Source: Prolixibacteraceae bacterium
GTDB taxonomy: Bacteria > Bacteroidota > Bacteroidia > Bacteroidales > Prolixibacteraceae
Assembly: GCA_028282705.1 (NCBI GenBank)
Contig: JANQHI010000071.1
Span: forward strand, 1 to 55,728
DNA length: 55,728 nt
Direction of reading: 5' to 3'
In this document: positions 44,057 to 52,670 of the stretch, piece by piece
Layout: the number at the start of each line of letters is the position of its first letter
Numbering within the stretch: the stretch's first letter is position 1
The notes under the pieces: generated by a model
Databases searched by the model: none
Seen by the model: the letters and a program-made list of their open reading frames with translations, nothing else
Told to the model about the DNA's origin: nothing
Program-made: the position numbers and the translations under genes

Positions 44057-45853
44057 TTAAATATTAGGTACTCTGTTTGTGGCTTCGCAAGCTTCTTGTA
44101 CAGCAAGATTCAGGTCGAAACCGGTTTCATAATCTTTTGCAGTTTTTATTTGCGAAGTATATAAATCTCTGAAATTATTTATGCTTGAAACAATTGGGTT
44201 ACATGCAGTTTGCCCCAATCCACAACGACTTGCTTTCAGGATTTCACCCCATTCAAACAAATCATCAATGTCTTTAGCAACTCCAATGCCATCCATAATT
44301 TTCACCAGTTTATCTCTCATTACAACTGGCATGATCCTACATGTTGAACATGAACCGCATGATTCTTCAATAAAAAAATCTGTAAAGTTTAGCACAACAT
44401 CTTTTAGCAGTTTCCTGTTTTGATTAAAAATTATTAATGAACCTCCGGTTGCCAAATCTTCATATCCTAAAATCCTGTCGAATTCATTTGGTGCAATCAA
44501 CGTTCCTGAAGGGCCTCCTACCTGGACTGCCTGAACATCGAAACCTCCAACCATATCTAAAATGTCATTTATAGTAAAACCCCATTCTATTTCATATACT
44601 CCCGGATGAAAGCAATCTCCTGAAATACTTAGGACTTTTGTTCCTCTTGATTCCAATGTCCCTAAGCCCCTGTACCACTCGCTACCGTATTTCATAATTT
44701 TAACCGCCGAGCAAAGGGTTTCGACATTATTAACTACGGTGGGGTACTCAAGATAACCTTTTTCAACTGGGAATGGAGGCCTGTCCCTTGGCTCACCTCT
44801 TTTGCCTTCTGCGGACTCGATAAGTGCCGATTCTTCGCCACAAACATATGCGCCAGCACCAAACTGGATGCGGATATTAAATTCGAATTTTTTATTGCCT
44901 GCAATATTCCTGCCAAGCAAACCAGCTTCTTCTGCTCTTTTAATTACGTCCTCCAAATATTCCTGGAGATATTTATATTCATATCGTAGATAAAGGATTC
45001 CCTGGGTTGCACCAACTGCGTAACCTGCTAGTGCCATCCCTTCAAATAACAGTTCAGCTCTTTCTGTTAACATAACCCTGTCTTTAAATGTACCGGGTTC
45101 TCCTTCGTCGGCATTGCAGAAAATATATTTTTGATCTCCGGCAGCACGACGGCAAAATTCCCATTTTAAGCCAGTCGGGAATCCGGCACCACCACGCCCC
45201 CTTATATTTGAATCTTTTATTTCATTAATAACATCTTCGGGGTCCATTTTTGAAATTTTCTCAATAATCTCACCTTGTGCGATGTCATCTTTCAAAACCG
45301 GTCCTTCTTTCCTTATATTATTATTTACAACTGAATGAACCAATTCGTGGCTGTTGTTCCCGTCTCCGGTACTGGCTGAAAACATTTCATTAATGTTCTT
45401 GCCAGCTTTCATATCTTTAACAAGTTCTTTTACCCGAAAAGGGGTAAGTTTTGTAAAAACCCTGTTATTAATGATAGCAGCAGGCTCTTGGTCATTCATT
45501 CCAATACACGATGTATTGAAAAGCCCGATCAGCCCATCAGGGCTTACTTCACCAAATTTACATTCCACAGCTTCTTCGAATGCTTTCGCAATTTTTTCCC
45601 TTCCCATCATAAATGCAACCACACTGTCGTTTAAATATACAGTATACTTGCCGGTGGGGGTTTTAGAAAAGAAATGATAAAAGGATAAAGTCTGTTCTAC
45701 GTCAGCCATAGAAATATTTAATCCATTGGCTATTTCTTTTACAGTAATGTCAGAAATACAAGACTTCTCATTCTGGACATCAATTAATATGTCCATTAGC
45801 CTTGTGCTGTCGTTACCGTATTTTTTAAGGATCGTTTCAACTATTGTTCCCAT
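44057..45853 (-). CDS. hoxF: Hydrogenase diaphorase subunit HoxF (NuoE-like plus NuoF-like)
   Basis: The NAD(H)- and FMN-binding subunit. At 598 residues it joins a NuoE-like N-terminus (TILKKYGNDSTRLMDIL, LSFYHFFSKTPTGKYTVYL, FNTSCIGMNDQEP) to a NuoF-like part. The latter has the FMN/NAD motif RGRGGAGFPTGLKW, then FCNADEGEPGTFKDR, and the [4Fe-4S] set ESCGSCSTCR with a distal Cys in SRCGLG. The N-terminus lacks most of the NuoE cluster cysteines, as I recall for Ralstonia HoxF too, so this is not decay. No separate hoxE is present. It starts the hoxFUYH run, 32 bases after rex. Confidence 0.95.
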   Translation of the reverse strand: MGTIVETILKKYGNDSTRLMDILIDVQNEKSCISDITVKEIANGLNISMADVEQTLSFYHFFSKTPTGKYTVYLNDSVVAFMMGREKIAKAFEEAVECKFGEVSPDGLIGLFNTSCIGMNDQEPAAIINNRVFTKLTPFRVKELVKDMKAGKNINEMFSASTGDGNNSHELVHSVVNNNIRKEGPVLKDDIAQGEIIEKISKMDPEDVINEIKDSNIRGRGGAGFPTGLKWEFCRRAAGDQKYIFCNADEGEPGTFKDRVMLTERAELLFEGMALAGYAVGATQGILYLRYEYKYLQEYLEDVIKRAEEAGLLGRNIAGNKKFEFNIRIQFGAGAYVCGEESALIESAEGKRGEPRDRPPFPVEKGYLEYPTVVNNVETLCSAVKIMKYGSEWYRGLGTLESRGTKVLSISGDCFHPGVYEIEWGFTINDILDMVGGFDVQAVQVGGPSGTLIAPNEFDRILGYEDLATGGSLIIFNQNRKLLKDVVLNFTDFFIEESCGSCSTCRIMPVVMRDKLVKIMDGIGVAKDIDDLFEWGEILKASRCGLGQTACNPIVSSINNFRDLYTSQIKTAKDYETGFDLNLAVQEACEATNRVPNI

Positions 45854-45885
45854 TGAGTAATGATCTTATAAAATTATTTACCTTT

Positions 45886-46497
45886 TTAATGCTTTACCGA
45901 ATAGATTAGATTCGCCAGTTCAACTTTAATATTTATATTTCGTACTACTAAATTGTCAGTACTTTTTAGTTTTAACGGTGTAAAGTTTAAAATGCCTTCA
46001 ATTTTCGATTCCCGCAATAGTTCTATAACTGATTGTGATACAGGGCCAGGCACTGCAAGTATTGCAACCTTAATTTTATTCTTACTTATATATTCGCCTA
46101 ATTTTTCAGTATGTAAAATTGGAGGATTGCTTTTTTCGTTTGTTTTATTTCTGTCGATATCAAATCCTGCAACAATAGCAATATTATCATTTCTGAAACC
46201 TTCATATTGAATTAAGGCCTTACCTATATGGCCAACTCCAATTAGTATTACTTTTTGTGCTTCATTGAACCCAATAATTTCCTGGATTTTTTCAATAACT
46301 GTATCAATATGGTAACCACCTCTTTGGTTGCCTTTTATACCAAAATATGAAAAATCTTTACGGATAAGGGAAGAAGAAACGCCCAAGGTGTCAGCCAGGT
46401 TATCTGAAAACACCCTGACAAATCCTAGTGATTTAAATCTGTACAATAGATTCTTATAAGAAAGCAACCTTGATATTTTCTCTTTATCGGAAAACAT
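45886..46497 (-). CDS. rex: Redox-sensing transcriptional repressor Rex
   Basis: A 203-residue NADH/NAD+-responsive repressor. The N-terminal winged helix is LLYRFKSLGFVRVFSDNLADTLGVSSSLIRKDFSYFG, followed by GIKGNQRGGYHID and a Rossmann domain with the dinucleotide motif IGVGHIGKALI and the AGFDIDRNK stretch. It heads the hydrogenase run (32 bases before hoxF), so it likely represses the hox genes, and itself, when NADH is low. That would tie hydrogen evolution or uptake to the cell's NADH pool. A candidate site lies 35 bases upstream of its start. Confidence 0.94.
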   Translation of the reverse strand: MFSDKEKISRLLSYKNLLYRFKSLGFVRVFSDNLADTLGVSSSLIRKDFSYFGIKGNQRGGYHIDTVIEKIQEIIGFNEAQKVILIGVGHIGKALIQYEGFRNDNIAIVAGFDIDRNKTNEKSNPPILHTEKLGEYISKNKIKVAILAVPGPVSQSVIELLRESKIEGILNFTPLKLKSTDNLVVRNINIKVELANLIYSVKH

Positions 46498-46531
46498 TAT
46501 TAGATTTATTTGCCAAAATATATTATCTTTT

Positions 46532-46547
46532 TGTTACAACTGCAACA
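46532..46547 (-). promoter_or_regulatory. Candidate Rex operator upstream of rex-hox
   Basis: TGTTACA-AC-TGCAACA is an imperfect palindrome (6 of 7 pairs), with TTGTTA as in known Rex boxes. It lies 35-50 bases upstream of rex. A related TTTTGTTACA word occurs at 47462-47471 before hypF. A second weak palindrome (CTGTTATGCAACAA) lies at 46557-46570. Confidence 0.45.
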
Positions 46548-46773
46548 TTATTCGAGCTGTTATGCAACAATAAAGTTCTGGTAGCAGGATTTAATATTAC
46601 AAATAATTAATCATAATTAAGCAGGCATCCCAACTTTGCCAATAGCCTATTTGTAAGTTATTGCTATCTAATGATTTAGGAGATAATAATTTGATAGTTA
46701 AAATTTAGGGGATCATCGTACCAATTTGAGGATATGAATAGTTTATTTTAAGTCTAAATAAATGTTGGATAAT

Positions 46774-47205
46774 TTATCCGCCTGTAATATAATCTTCAAG
46801 GTGCTTTATTGTATGTTTCTGATCTAAAATAATCTTATTTACTACATCGCCAATTGAAATCATCCCAACAAGGTTACCTTCATCCAAAACAGGAAGATGC
46901 CTTGCCCTTTTTTCGGTCATTAATGCCAAACATTCGCGGCTTGTTGATTCCGGGCTACAATAGTAAATCCTTTTTGTCATAAACTCTGACACAAAGGATT
47001 TTTTTGAAGACTTGCCTCTAAGGATGACTTTCCGTGCATAGTCTCTTTCACTAAACAAACCTATCATTTTGTCATTATCCATAACTAATAAAGCTCCAAC
47101 ATCTTTTTCAGCCATGAGCTTAAGTGCATCAAAAACCAAAGTGTCCGGACTTACCGAAAAAATTTCTGACCCTTTTTCTTTTAAGATTCTTTTCACCTTA
47201 ATCAT
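46774..47205 (-). CDS. Two-CBS-domain protein
   Basis: A 143-residue cytoplasmic protein made of two CBS domains (VFDALKLMAEKDVGALLVMDNDKMIGLFSERDYARKV and ECLALMTEKRARHLPVLDEGNLVGMISIGDVV). Such stand-alone CBS pairs bind adenosine nucleotides and sense energy state. ATG 47205 gives the standard MIKVKRILKEKG start; an ATG at 47247 adds 14 unlikely residues. It lies between rex-hox and the hyp genes, on the same strand as hox but with its own upstream gap shared divergently with hypF. A link to hydrogenase regulation is only positional. Confidence 0.88.
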   Translation of the reverse strand: MIKVKRILKEKGSEIFSVSPDTLVFDALKLMAEKDVGALLVMDNDKMIGLFSERDYARKVILRGKSSKKSFVSEFMTKRIYYCSPESTSRECLALMTEKRARHLPVLDEGNLVGMISIGDVVNKIILDQKHTIKHLEDYITGG

Positions 47206-47531
47206 ATTTATGATTTTTAGTTTATTAAAATAGTGGATAATAACCATTAAAAAATAGGAATTTTTTTCGACATTTATTCCATTAATACGCTTGAATATTA
47301 TAATTTAAAATCATTTTAGATTAATAAAAGACGAAGCCTGTGGACAAAATATGGATGATAATTATAAAACCAAATCTTGTAAAAGCATATTTAAAAAATA
47401 CCAACATTTAGCGTGATAAAACCACAAAACCAATTAAATATAAATTCACTATTTTTAGGGCTTTTGTTACACACTGAAAAATCTATGATCTGAAAGAAGA
47501 TTCAACATATTGCATTACAAAAGTAATCAAC

Positions 47532-49760
47532 GTGCAAGGACTTGTCCAGGGTGTTGGGTTTCGGCCTTTTATTTATCAGATAGCACATAGGTACCAAATT
47601 AAAGGCTGTGTTTATAATATTACTGAAGGAGTAATTATAAAGGTCGAAGGTGATTCTGAAAATATTTCCAGGTTTATATCTGAAATAAAAAATAACCATC
47701 CTCAGGCAGCAGAAATAGTGAGCATTTCGTTGGAAGATGCTAGATATGAAGGATATGATGAATTTCAAATTAAAAAAAGCAATGATTCTTCGAATTTAGT
47801 TTCTGAGATAAGCCCTGATATTGCAACTTGCGAAGATTGCCTAGAAGACCTTAAGCAACAAAAACACAGGGTTAACTACCCGTTTATAAATTGCACGAAC
47901 TGTGGTCCCCGGTTTAGTATTGTTAAAGATTTTCCTTACGACAGAGTAAATACCACCATGGATGAATTCCCGATGTGCGAAAAATGCGAATCGGAATACA
48001 AAGAAATTTTGGACAGGCGGTTTCATGCCCAGCCGGTTGCATGCAATGATTGCGGGCCCAAATACACGTTGCATTATCCTGAGAAGAAAATTGAAATTAT
48101 CGAAGAAATCTTGGTTGAGTTAAAAAGAATTCTTGAGGAAGGTGGAATTATTTCAATCAAAGGATTAGGCGGTTTTCATATCATGTGCGATGCAACCAAC
48201 GAAAAGGCTGTAGAAAGGCTCAGAAACTCGAAAAAAAGGGAAGGTAAACCTTTTGCAGTAATGTTTTCGGGAATTGACGCTATACAGAAATTTGCATACG
48301 TTTCTGATATTGAGGAAAAATCGTTACTTTCATGGAAAAGGCCGATTAACTTATTAAAAGCAAAAAAAAACAAGCTTGCAGAAAGTGTATGCCTGGGCTT
48401 TGATACAATCGGGGCATTCTTGCCTTACATGCCAATTCATTACCTGTTGTTTGAAAAATTAGATATTGATGCCTTGGTGTTAACCAGCGGGAATATTTCA
48501 GAAGAACCAATAATTACTGATAATGAAGATGCCTTAAAAATTTTAGCTCGGATTTCTGATGCAGTTTTAACTTATAACCGGGAAATTTATAACCGGACTG
48601 ATGATTCGGTTATAAAAATCATTAATGACTCGGAACAGGTTCTCAGGCGTTCGCGTGGTTATGCCCCAAATCCTGTCTATTTAAAAAACAAAACCGAAGG
48701 TATTTTTGCAGCCGGAGCGGAACTGGTCAATTGCTTTTGCATCGGTAAAGGTAATCAGGCAATTCTGAGCCAGCATATTGGCGATTTAAAAAACTATGAA
48801 ACATTCGATTTCTATAAAAAGGCATTCAAAACTTTCAAAAAAGTATTTCGCTTTGAACCACAGCTAGTTGTAACCGACCTGCATCCCGATTATTTATCAA
48901 CACATTTCGGGGAAGAATTAAACAAAGAGGCCATAAAGGTTCAGCATCATCATGCCCATATTGCTTCATGCATGGTTGAAAATGAATTGTATGAACCTGT
49001 AATCGGATTGAGTTTTGACGGCACTGGACTTGGAGATGATAAAACAATCTGGGGGAGCGAATTTTTAATAGCCGATTTAGATGGATATGAGCGTAAATTT
49101 CATTTTGAATATATTGAATTGCCAGGAGGAGATAAAGCAACTTACGAACCCTGGCGGATTGCAGTTTCTAATTTGTACAGAATTTACGGAAAAGAATTCC
49201 TGGATTTTAAACTGGATTTCCTGAAAAATATCCCCAATTCGCAAGTAAGTTTGATCCTGCACGCTATCGATAAAAAAATCAATTGCCCGGCTTCGTGCAG
49301 TGCAGGAAGGCTTTTCGATGCAGTTTCAGCTTTACTGAATGTATGCACTCTTTCTTCCTTCCATGCCGAGGCTCCGATGCGGTTAGAAGCTATCGCATCG
49401 GAAGAAATTAAAGGATTTTACGATTTTGAAATTAAGAATTATGTTTCATTCAAACCAATGATTCAACAAATTATATCAGACTTGCGGGATGGAATAAAAA
49501 AAGAAGTAATTTCATCAAAATTTCATAATACAGTTGTTGAGGCTATTTTTAAGGTAACGAATAAAATTAAGATAGAAACTGGAATAAATAAAATTGCTTT
49601 GAGTGGTGGAACATTTCAAAACCGCTATTTGTTAGAAAAATTGGAAACAATGTTTTCAAAAAGCGGATATGAAGTTTTCACACAGAATAAAATTCCATGT
49701 AACGATGGAGGAATTGCATTAGGGCAGCTTGCTATAGCAGCTAATATGTTCAAAGTATAA
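47532..49760 (+). CDS. hypF: Carbamoyltransferase HypF
   Basis: Makes the thiocarboxamide on HypE that becomes the cyanide ligands of the NiFe site. Domains: acylphosphatase (GLVQGVGFRPFIYQIA at the N-terminus), zinc fingers (CEDC, CTNCGPRFSI, CEKC, CNDCGPKY), a YrdC-like domain (~residues 190-360) and a Kae1-like C-terminal domain (VQHHHAHIASCM, GLSFDGTGLGDD, LSGGTFQNRYL). The listed GTG 47532 begins inside the first beta strand. The frame is open back to 47478, with no ATG, and the residues just upstream (TKVINVQG) fit the family, so an ATT start near 47514 is plausible. Cysteines and active-site Arg are intact. Confidence 0.92.
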   Translation: MQGLVQGVGFRPFIYQIAHRYQIKGCVYNITEGVIIKVEGDSENISRFISEIKNNHPQAAEIVSISLEDARYEGYDEFQIKKSNDSSNLVSEISPDIATCEDCLEDLKQQKHRVNYPFINCTNCGPRFSIVKDFPYDRVNTTMDEFPMCEKCESEYKEILDRRFHAQPVACNDCGPKYTLHYPEKKIEIIEEILVELKRILEEGGIISIKGLGGFHIMCDATNEKAVERLRNSKKREGKPFAVMFSGIDAIQKFAYVSDIEEKSLLSWKRPINLLKAKKNKLAESVCLGFDTIGAFLPYMPIHYLLFEKLDIDALVLTSGNISEEPIITDNEDALKILARISDAVLTYNREIYNRTDDSVIKIINDSEQVLRRSRGYAPNPVYLKNKTEGIFAAGAELVNCFCIGKGNQAILSQHIGDLKNYETFDFYKKAFKTFKKVFRFEPQLVVTDLHPDYLSTHFGEELNKEAIKVQHHHAHIASCMVENELYEPVIGLSFDGTGLGDDKTIWGSEFLIADLDGYERKFHFEYIELPGGDKATYEPWRIAVSNLYRIYGKEFLDFKLDFLKNIPNSQVSLILHAIDKKINCPASCSAGRLFDAVSALLNVCTLSSFHAEAPMRLEAIASEEIKGFYDFEIKNYVSFKPMIQQIISDLRDGIKKEVISSKFHNTVVEAIFKVTNKIKIETGINKIALSGGTFQNRYLLEKLETMFSKSGYEVFTQNKIPCNDGGIALGQLAIAANMFKV

Positions 49761-49812
49761 TACTTAATGTATAATGAAATTTCATAAAACTTTTAACTCG
49801 TAATTTAAGAAT

Positions 49813-50061
49813 ATGTGTTTAAGCATACCGGCAAAAGTAATATCAGTTGATGGGAATATGGCAAAGGCTTCGGTTGGAGGTACCATTATCAATGCAGGGC
49901 TTCATCTTGTGGAAGATGTGAAAGAAGGAGATTATGTTTTGATTCATACGGGATATGCGCTTGAGAAAATTAGCGAAGAAGAAGCAATTGAAACATTGAA
50001 ACTGATAAAAGAACTGGATGAATTGGATGAAAGCCTCGGAAATGAATCTGCCGGAACATGA
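49813..50061 (+). CDS. hypC: Hydrogenase assembly chaperone HypC
   Basis: An 82-residue chaperone that, with HypD, carries the Fe(CN)2CO unit and docks it on HoxH. The N-terminus MCLSIPAKVI, with the essential Cys2, is intact; the AKASVGGTIINAGLHLVEDVKEGDYVLIHTGYAL-type OB fold follows. It overlaps hypD by 4 bases (ATGA), so the two partner proteins are translationally coupled. Confidence 0.95.
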   Translation: MCLSIPAKVISVDGNMAKASVGGTIINAGLHLVEDVKEGDYVLIHTGYALEKISEEEAIETLKLIKELDELDESLGNESAGT

Positions 50062-51134
50062 AGTACATAGACGAATTCAGAGATAAGGAACTTGTCAAAA
50101 TCCTCATTAAAAAGATACATTCGGTTTCTAAAAAGCATATTACATTAATGGAAGTCTGTGGTGGCCATACCATGTCAATTCATAAGTTCGGCATTCCTTC
50201 TTTATTGCCAAAAACCATTAATCTTGTTTCGGGTCCCGGCTGCCCTGTTTGTGTAACCGGCCGTAGATACATTGACCATGCTATTGCGTTAAGCAGGCTG
50301 AACGATGTAATCATAACTACCTATGGTGATTTGATCCGTGTTCCCGGTTCTTCATCAAGCCTGGAGTGCGAGAAAGCAAATGGTGCAGATATCAGGATCG
50401 TTTATTCAACTCTCAATGCAATTAAAATTGCTAAGGATAATCCCGATAAACAAATTATTTTTTTGGGAATTGGATTTGAAACCACAACACCATCGAGTGC
50501 CCTGGCAGTTATTGAGGCAAAAAAGGACAATCTCAAAAACTTTTCGGTACTAAGTGCTCATAAAATTATGCCACCTGCAATGTCGGCATTAATTGAAGAA
50601 GGTGTTAAAATTAACGGATATATTGGTCCGGGGCACGTAAGTACAATTGCTGGTTCAGAAATGTATAACGGACTTGCTGAAAAATATAAACTCTCGGTTG
50701 TGATCTCAGGTTTCGAACCCGTAGATTTGTTGCAGGCAATTTATATGCTGGTTGGGCAGCTCGAAAGTGATAATCCCAAAGTTGACATTCAATACACGAG
50801 AATAGTAAAACCTGAGGGTAATTTAAAAGCGAAAAAAGTTGTAAATGAAATATTTGAACTTCGCGACGACTGGTGGAGGGGGCTAGGTGTTATTCATAAA
50901 AGTGGTTTAGGCATAAAGGAGAAATATAAAGATTTTGATGCCAAAAAGAAATTTGATGTTGAAATAGAAAAAACCATCGAACCCAGAGGTTGCATTTGTG
51001 GTAAAATTTTAAAAGGTATAAATAAGCCAACCGACTGTAAATTGTTTAGAAAAGTATGTACGCCTTCAAATCCGGTTGGGGCATGTATGGTTTCGAGTGA
51101 GGGCGCATGCCATGCGTTTTATAAGTTTAAATAA
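50058..51134 (+). CDS. hypD: Hydrogenase iron-cofactor assembly protein HypD
   Basis: The scaffold on which CN and CO ligands are added to iron. The 358-residue protein has EVCGGHTMSIHKFG (Cys/His motif), GPGCPVCVT (active-site CPVC), GFETTTPSSA and IGPGHVSTIAGS. The C-terminal [4Fe-4S] ligands are in RGCICGKILKG, CKLFRKVCTP and NPVGACMVSSEGAC. All expected motifs are present. An 83-base gap with a short GAAGTTGAAAGTC-type word precedes hypE. Confidence 0.95.
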   Translation: MKYIDEFRDKELVKILIKKIHSVSKKHITLMEVCGGHTMSIHKFGIPSLLPKTINLVSGPGCPVCVTGRRYIDHAIALSRLNDVIITTYGDLIRVPGSSSSLECEKANGADIRIVYSTLNAIKIAKDNPDKQIIFLGIGFETTTPSSALAVIEAKKDNLKNFSVLSAHKIMPPAMSALIEEGVKINGYIGPGHVSTIAGSEMYNGLAEKYKLSVVISGFEPVDLLQAIYMLVGQLESDNPKVDIQYTRIVKPEGNLKAKKVVNEIFELRDDWWRGLGVIHKSGLGIKEKYKDFDAKKKFDVEIEKTIEPRGCICGKILKGINKPTDCKLFRKVCTPSNPVGACMVSSEGACHAFYKFK

Positions 51135-51217
51135 AGACCGAAGTCAGAAGTTGAAAGTCAGAAGAAAAAAATTGTTTTATTTATTAAAAATTTCCCTACT
51201 TTAAACTTTTTTAACAA

Positions 51218-52231
51218 ATGAATAAAAACATTTTACTTGGGCATGGAAGTGGAGGAAAAATGACAAGCGATTTAATCAATTCCGTGTTTGTAAAATATTT
51301 TGATAACGATATTTTGCGGAAAAAAACAGATTCTGCAATCCTGAATATTAACGCAGGTGAACTTGCCTTCGCAACTGATTCTTATGTTGTTGACCCAGTT
51401 TTTTTTCCAGGTGGAAATATCGGTATGCTTGCAGTAAGCGGAACAGTTAATGATTTAGCTGTAAGCGGGGCCAAACCTTTGTATTTGAGTGCTGGCTTTA
51501 TAATTGAAGAAGGATTTCCTTTGGAGCAACTTGAAATAATATGTAAATCAATGAAGGAAGAAGCCCTAAAGGCAAAAGTGTTAATTGTTACAGGTGATAC
51601 CAAAGTTGTTAAACGAGGGCAATGCGATAAGATTTTTATTAATACATCAGGAATTGGTATTTTTAATAAAAAAAACCATGAAATTTCGGAAGGTAAAAAC
51701 ATCCGGGTTGGAGATAAGTTAATTGTAAGTGGATACATTGGCGACCACAGTATTGCTGTTATAGGTGCCCGCGAAAATATTCAGTTCGAGAATGAAATTT
51801 TATCGGATGTTGCCCCCCTTAACCTATTGATTCAGGATGTATTAAAAACAGGCCATGAAATGAAATTTATGCGCGATTTAACGCGTGGCGGGCTTGCAAC
51901 CGTTTTGGTTGAAATGGTAGAAGATAAGGATTTTGGTATTATCATAACTGAAGAAGATATACCTGTTCGGGAATCAGTAAACGGCTTGTGTGAGATATTT
52001 GGCTATGACCCGCTTTACATGGCAAACGAAGGAAAAGTATTGTTTGTGGTAAAAGCCAATAATGCAGAGGAAATACTGCAAACCATTCAGAAAAATGAAT
52101 ACGGAAAAGATGCCCGGATTATTGGTGAGGTTACCTCGGGAAATGGCGGTATGGCAATACTGGAATCTGTCATAGGTGGGAACAGGATAATTGATAAACT
52201 TGCAGGCGAACAATTGCCAAGGATTTGTTAG
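51218..52231 (+). CDS. hypE: Hydrogenase maturation protein HypE
   Basis: An ATP-dependent dehydratase that turns the carbamoyl group on its C-terminal Cys into cyanide. The 337-residue protein starts LLGHGSGGKMTSDLI, contains TDSYVVDPVFFPGGNIGMLAVSGTVNDLAVSGA and FMRDLTRGGLATVLVE, and ends LPRIC, so the modified Cys is intact. Its partner HypF is encoded in the same run. Confidence 0.95.
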   Translation: MNKNILLGHGSGGKMTSDLINSVFVKYFDNDILRKKTDSAILNINAGELAFATDSYVVDPVFFPGGNIGMLAVSGTVNDLAVSGAKPLYLSAGFIIEEGFPLEQLEIICKSMKEEALKAKVLIVTGDTKVVKRGQCDKIFINTSGIGIFNKKNHEISEGKNIRVGDKLIVSGYIGDHSIAVIGARENIQFENEILSDVAPLNLLIQDVLKTGHEMKFMRDLTRGGLATVLVEMVEDKDFGIIITEEDIPVRESVNGLCEIFGYDPLYMANEGKVLFVVKANNAEEILQTIQKNEYGKDARIIGEVTSGNGGMAILESVIGGNRIIDKLAGEQLPRIC

Positions 52232-52290
52232 AAAAGTTTGAAGCCAGGAGTTGAAAGTCTTGAGGCTTGCAGTTTGTAGTTAAAGTAAAA

Positions 52291-52632
52291 ATGCACGAAT
52301 TTTCAGTAGCACAAAATATTGTTGAAATAGTTACCGGATCATTTAGGAATTCAGGCGCAAAAAAAATTGTCAGTGTTGAAATTGATGTTGGAACCTTATC
52401 AGGCGTGATAATTGATGCCCTGGAATTTGCAATGAATTCGGCAAAAAAAGAATCTCCTATAGAAAATGCTATTGTTAAAATAAACGATATTCAAGCGAAA
52501 GCTAAATGTAATGAATGTAAAAAGGAATTTGAACTAAGTGACTTCTTTTCGATTTGTACTTACTGTAGTTCAACAAATTTTGAAATTATAAAAGGTAAAG
52601 AATTAAAAGTAAAGTCAATTGAAGTAGAATAA
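52291..52632 (+). CDS. hypA: Nickel metallochaperone HypA
   Basis: Delivers nickel to the large subunit with HypB. The 113-residue protein begins MHEFSVAQNIVEIV, where His2 and Glu3 form the nickel site, and has a zinc site from CNEC and CTYC in the C-terminal half. ATG 52291 gives this canonical N-terminus; an ATG at 52267 would add eight residues in front of the essential His and is unlikely. Confidence 0.94.
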   Translation: MHEFSVAQNIVEIVTGSFRNSGAKKIVSVEIDVGTLSGVIIDALEFAMNSAKKESPIENAIVKINDIQAKAKCNECKKEFELSDFFSICTYCSSTNFEIIKGKELKVKSIEVE

Positions 52633-52670
52633 TAAGCTAATTTTACAAAGAATCAGATAACGAATTAATT

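Noticed and set aside
44057-45853. HoxF N-terminus lacks most NuoE cluster cysteines, possible damage
   Set aside because: The same pattern (FxTxCIGxxDQEP with few Cys) is known to me from Ralstonia-type HoxF, so it is a family trait.
51135-52290. GAAGTTGAAAGTC / GGAGTTGAAAGTC words in the hypD-hypE and hypE-hypA gaps as a mobile repeat
   Set aside because: Only about 13 bases shared, with no inverted structure; too little to call a repeat element.
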